Below are positions 5,011-5,162 of a stretch of DNA of 5,162 nucleotides, piece after piece. The position numbers and the translations under genes were made by a program. The stretch spans positions 1 to 5,162 of the forward strand of contig JAUVBH010000142.1 of the NCBI GenBank assembly GCA_030591285.1. Direction: 5' to 3'. How positions within the stretch are numbered: position 1 is the stretch's first letter; every line of letters starts with the position of its first letter. The notes under the pieces were generated by a model that saw only the letters and a list, made by a program, of their open reading frames with translations, was not told the origin of the DNA and searched no databases. This stretch comes from Thermoplasmatota archaeon. Its GTDB lineage: Archaea; Thermoplasmatota; Penumbrarchaeia; Penumbrarchaeales; Penumbrarchaeaceae.

Positions 5011-5162
5011 TTATTTGTTCATCCCAAGGCGTTCTGCTTTCTTTCTATCAAGTGTGTTTCGATAGTCAGACTCTTCAGCTTCAAGTTCCTTCTCATCTTC
5101 GATCTCCATCTTGATATCCTTTCTCTTGGAGAACGCAAGGAGGATCAAAGATATGATCACTA
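5011..5162 (-). CDS. C-terminal end of a membrane protein with a charged cytoplasmic tail, truncated by the window edge
   Basis: An open minus-strand frame enters at the right edge and ends in TAA, leaving the last 50 residues. It begins with the end of a hydrophobic helix (VISLILLAF), followed by the basic SKRKDIK and then a highly charged, probably helical tail (EIEDEKELEAEE, then RKKAERLGMNK). The positive residues right after the helix predict a cytoplasmic C terminus. The frame is supported by the terminator immediately after its stop and by typical codon content. The topology resembles the end of the downstream surface protein (one helix, KSKK-type stretch, cytoplasmic tail), so it could be another anchored surface protein, but it could equally be a polytopic membrane protein. 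The family cannot be named from this fragment. Confidence 0.75.
   Translation of the reverse strand, partial: VIISLILLAFSKRKDIKMEIEDEKELEAEESDYRNTLDRKKAERLGMNK

Overview
The window looks like chromosomal DNA of a euryarchaeal-type archaeon, most likely a member of Thermoplasmatota (low-to-moderate confidence). The pointers are TATA-box promoters (TTTATAAT, TTTTTAAAT, TATATAAAA) about 26 nt from plausible transcription starts, a GAGGTG-type Shine-Dalgarno before the large gene, and a very large secreted PKD/Ig-like surface protein with a C-terminal membrane anchor. A bacterial source is not formally excluded: the adenylate kinase is the long, zinc-LID bacterial-like form, and both main terminators are hairpin-plus-T-tract.

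All four supported protein genes lie on the minus strand. In transcription order (right to left) they are: (1) the C-terminal 50 residues of a membrane protein (5162-5011), closed by an intrinsic terminator (5006-4974); (2) a 385-bp intergenic region (4626-5010) that is rich in signals; (3) a 1166-residue exported, membrane-anchored multidomain surface protein (4625-1125), closed by a tandem TAA stop and a perfect hairpin/T7 terminator (1100-1070); (4) adenylate kinase (1014 or 1026 to 379), with its own TATA box; and (5) a 2-dehydropantoate 2-reductase gene (375-1, truncated by the window edge) starting three bases after the adk stop, so the two form a translationally coupled operon.

The two halves are unrelated in function. 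The right half encodes cell-surface architecture. The left half is housekeeping: adenylate nucleotide balance and the NADPH-dependent ketopantoate step of coenzyme A synthesis. The main unexplained signal is in the intergenic region. It holds a plus-strand TATA box, a perfect ATTCCG-AA-CGGAAT palindrome at the predicted start, and an AT-rich hairpin plus T-run about 120 nt later, which together look like a small independent transcription unit. On the opposite strand of the same stretch is a perfect GGAGGT placed before an 18-codon ORF. No mobile element, CRISPR array, tRNA or rRNA was seen.
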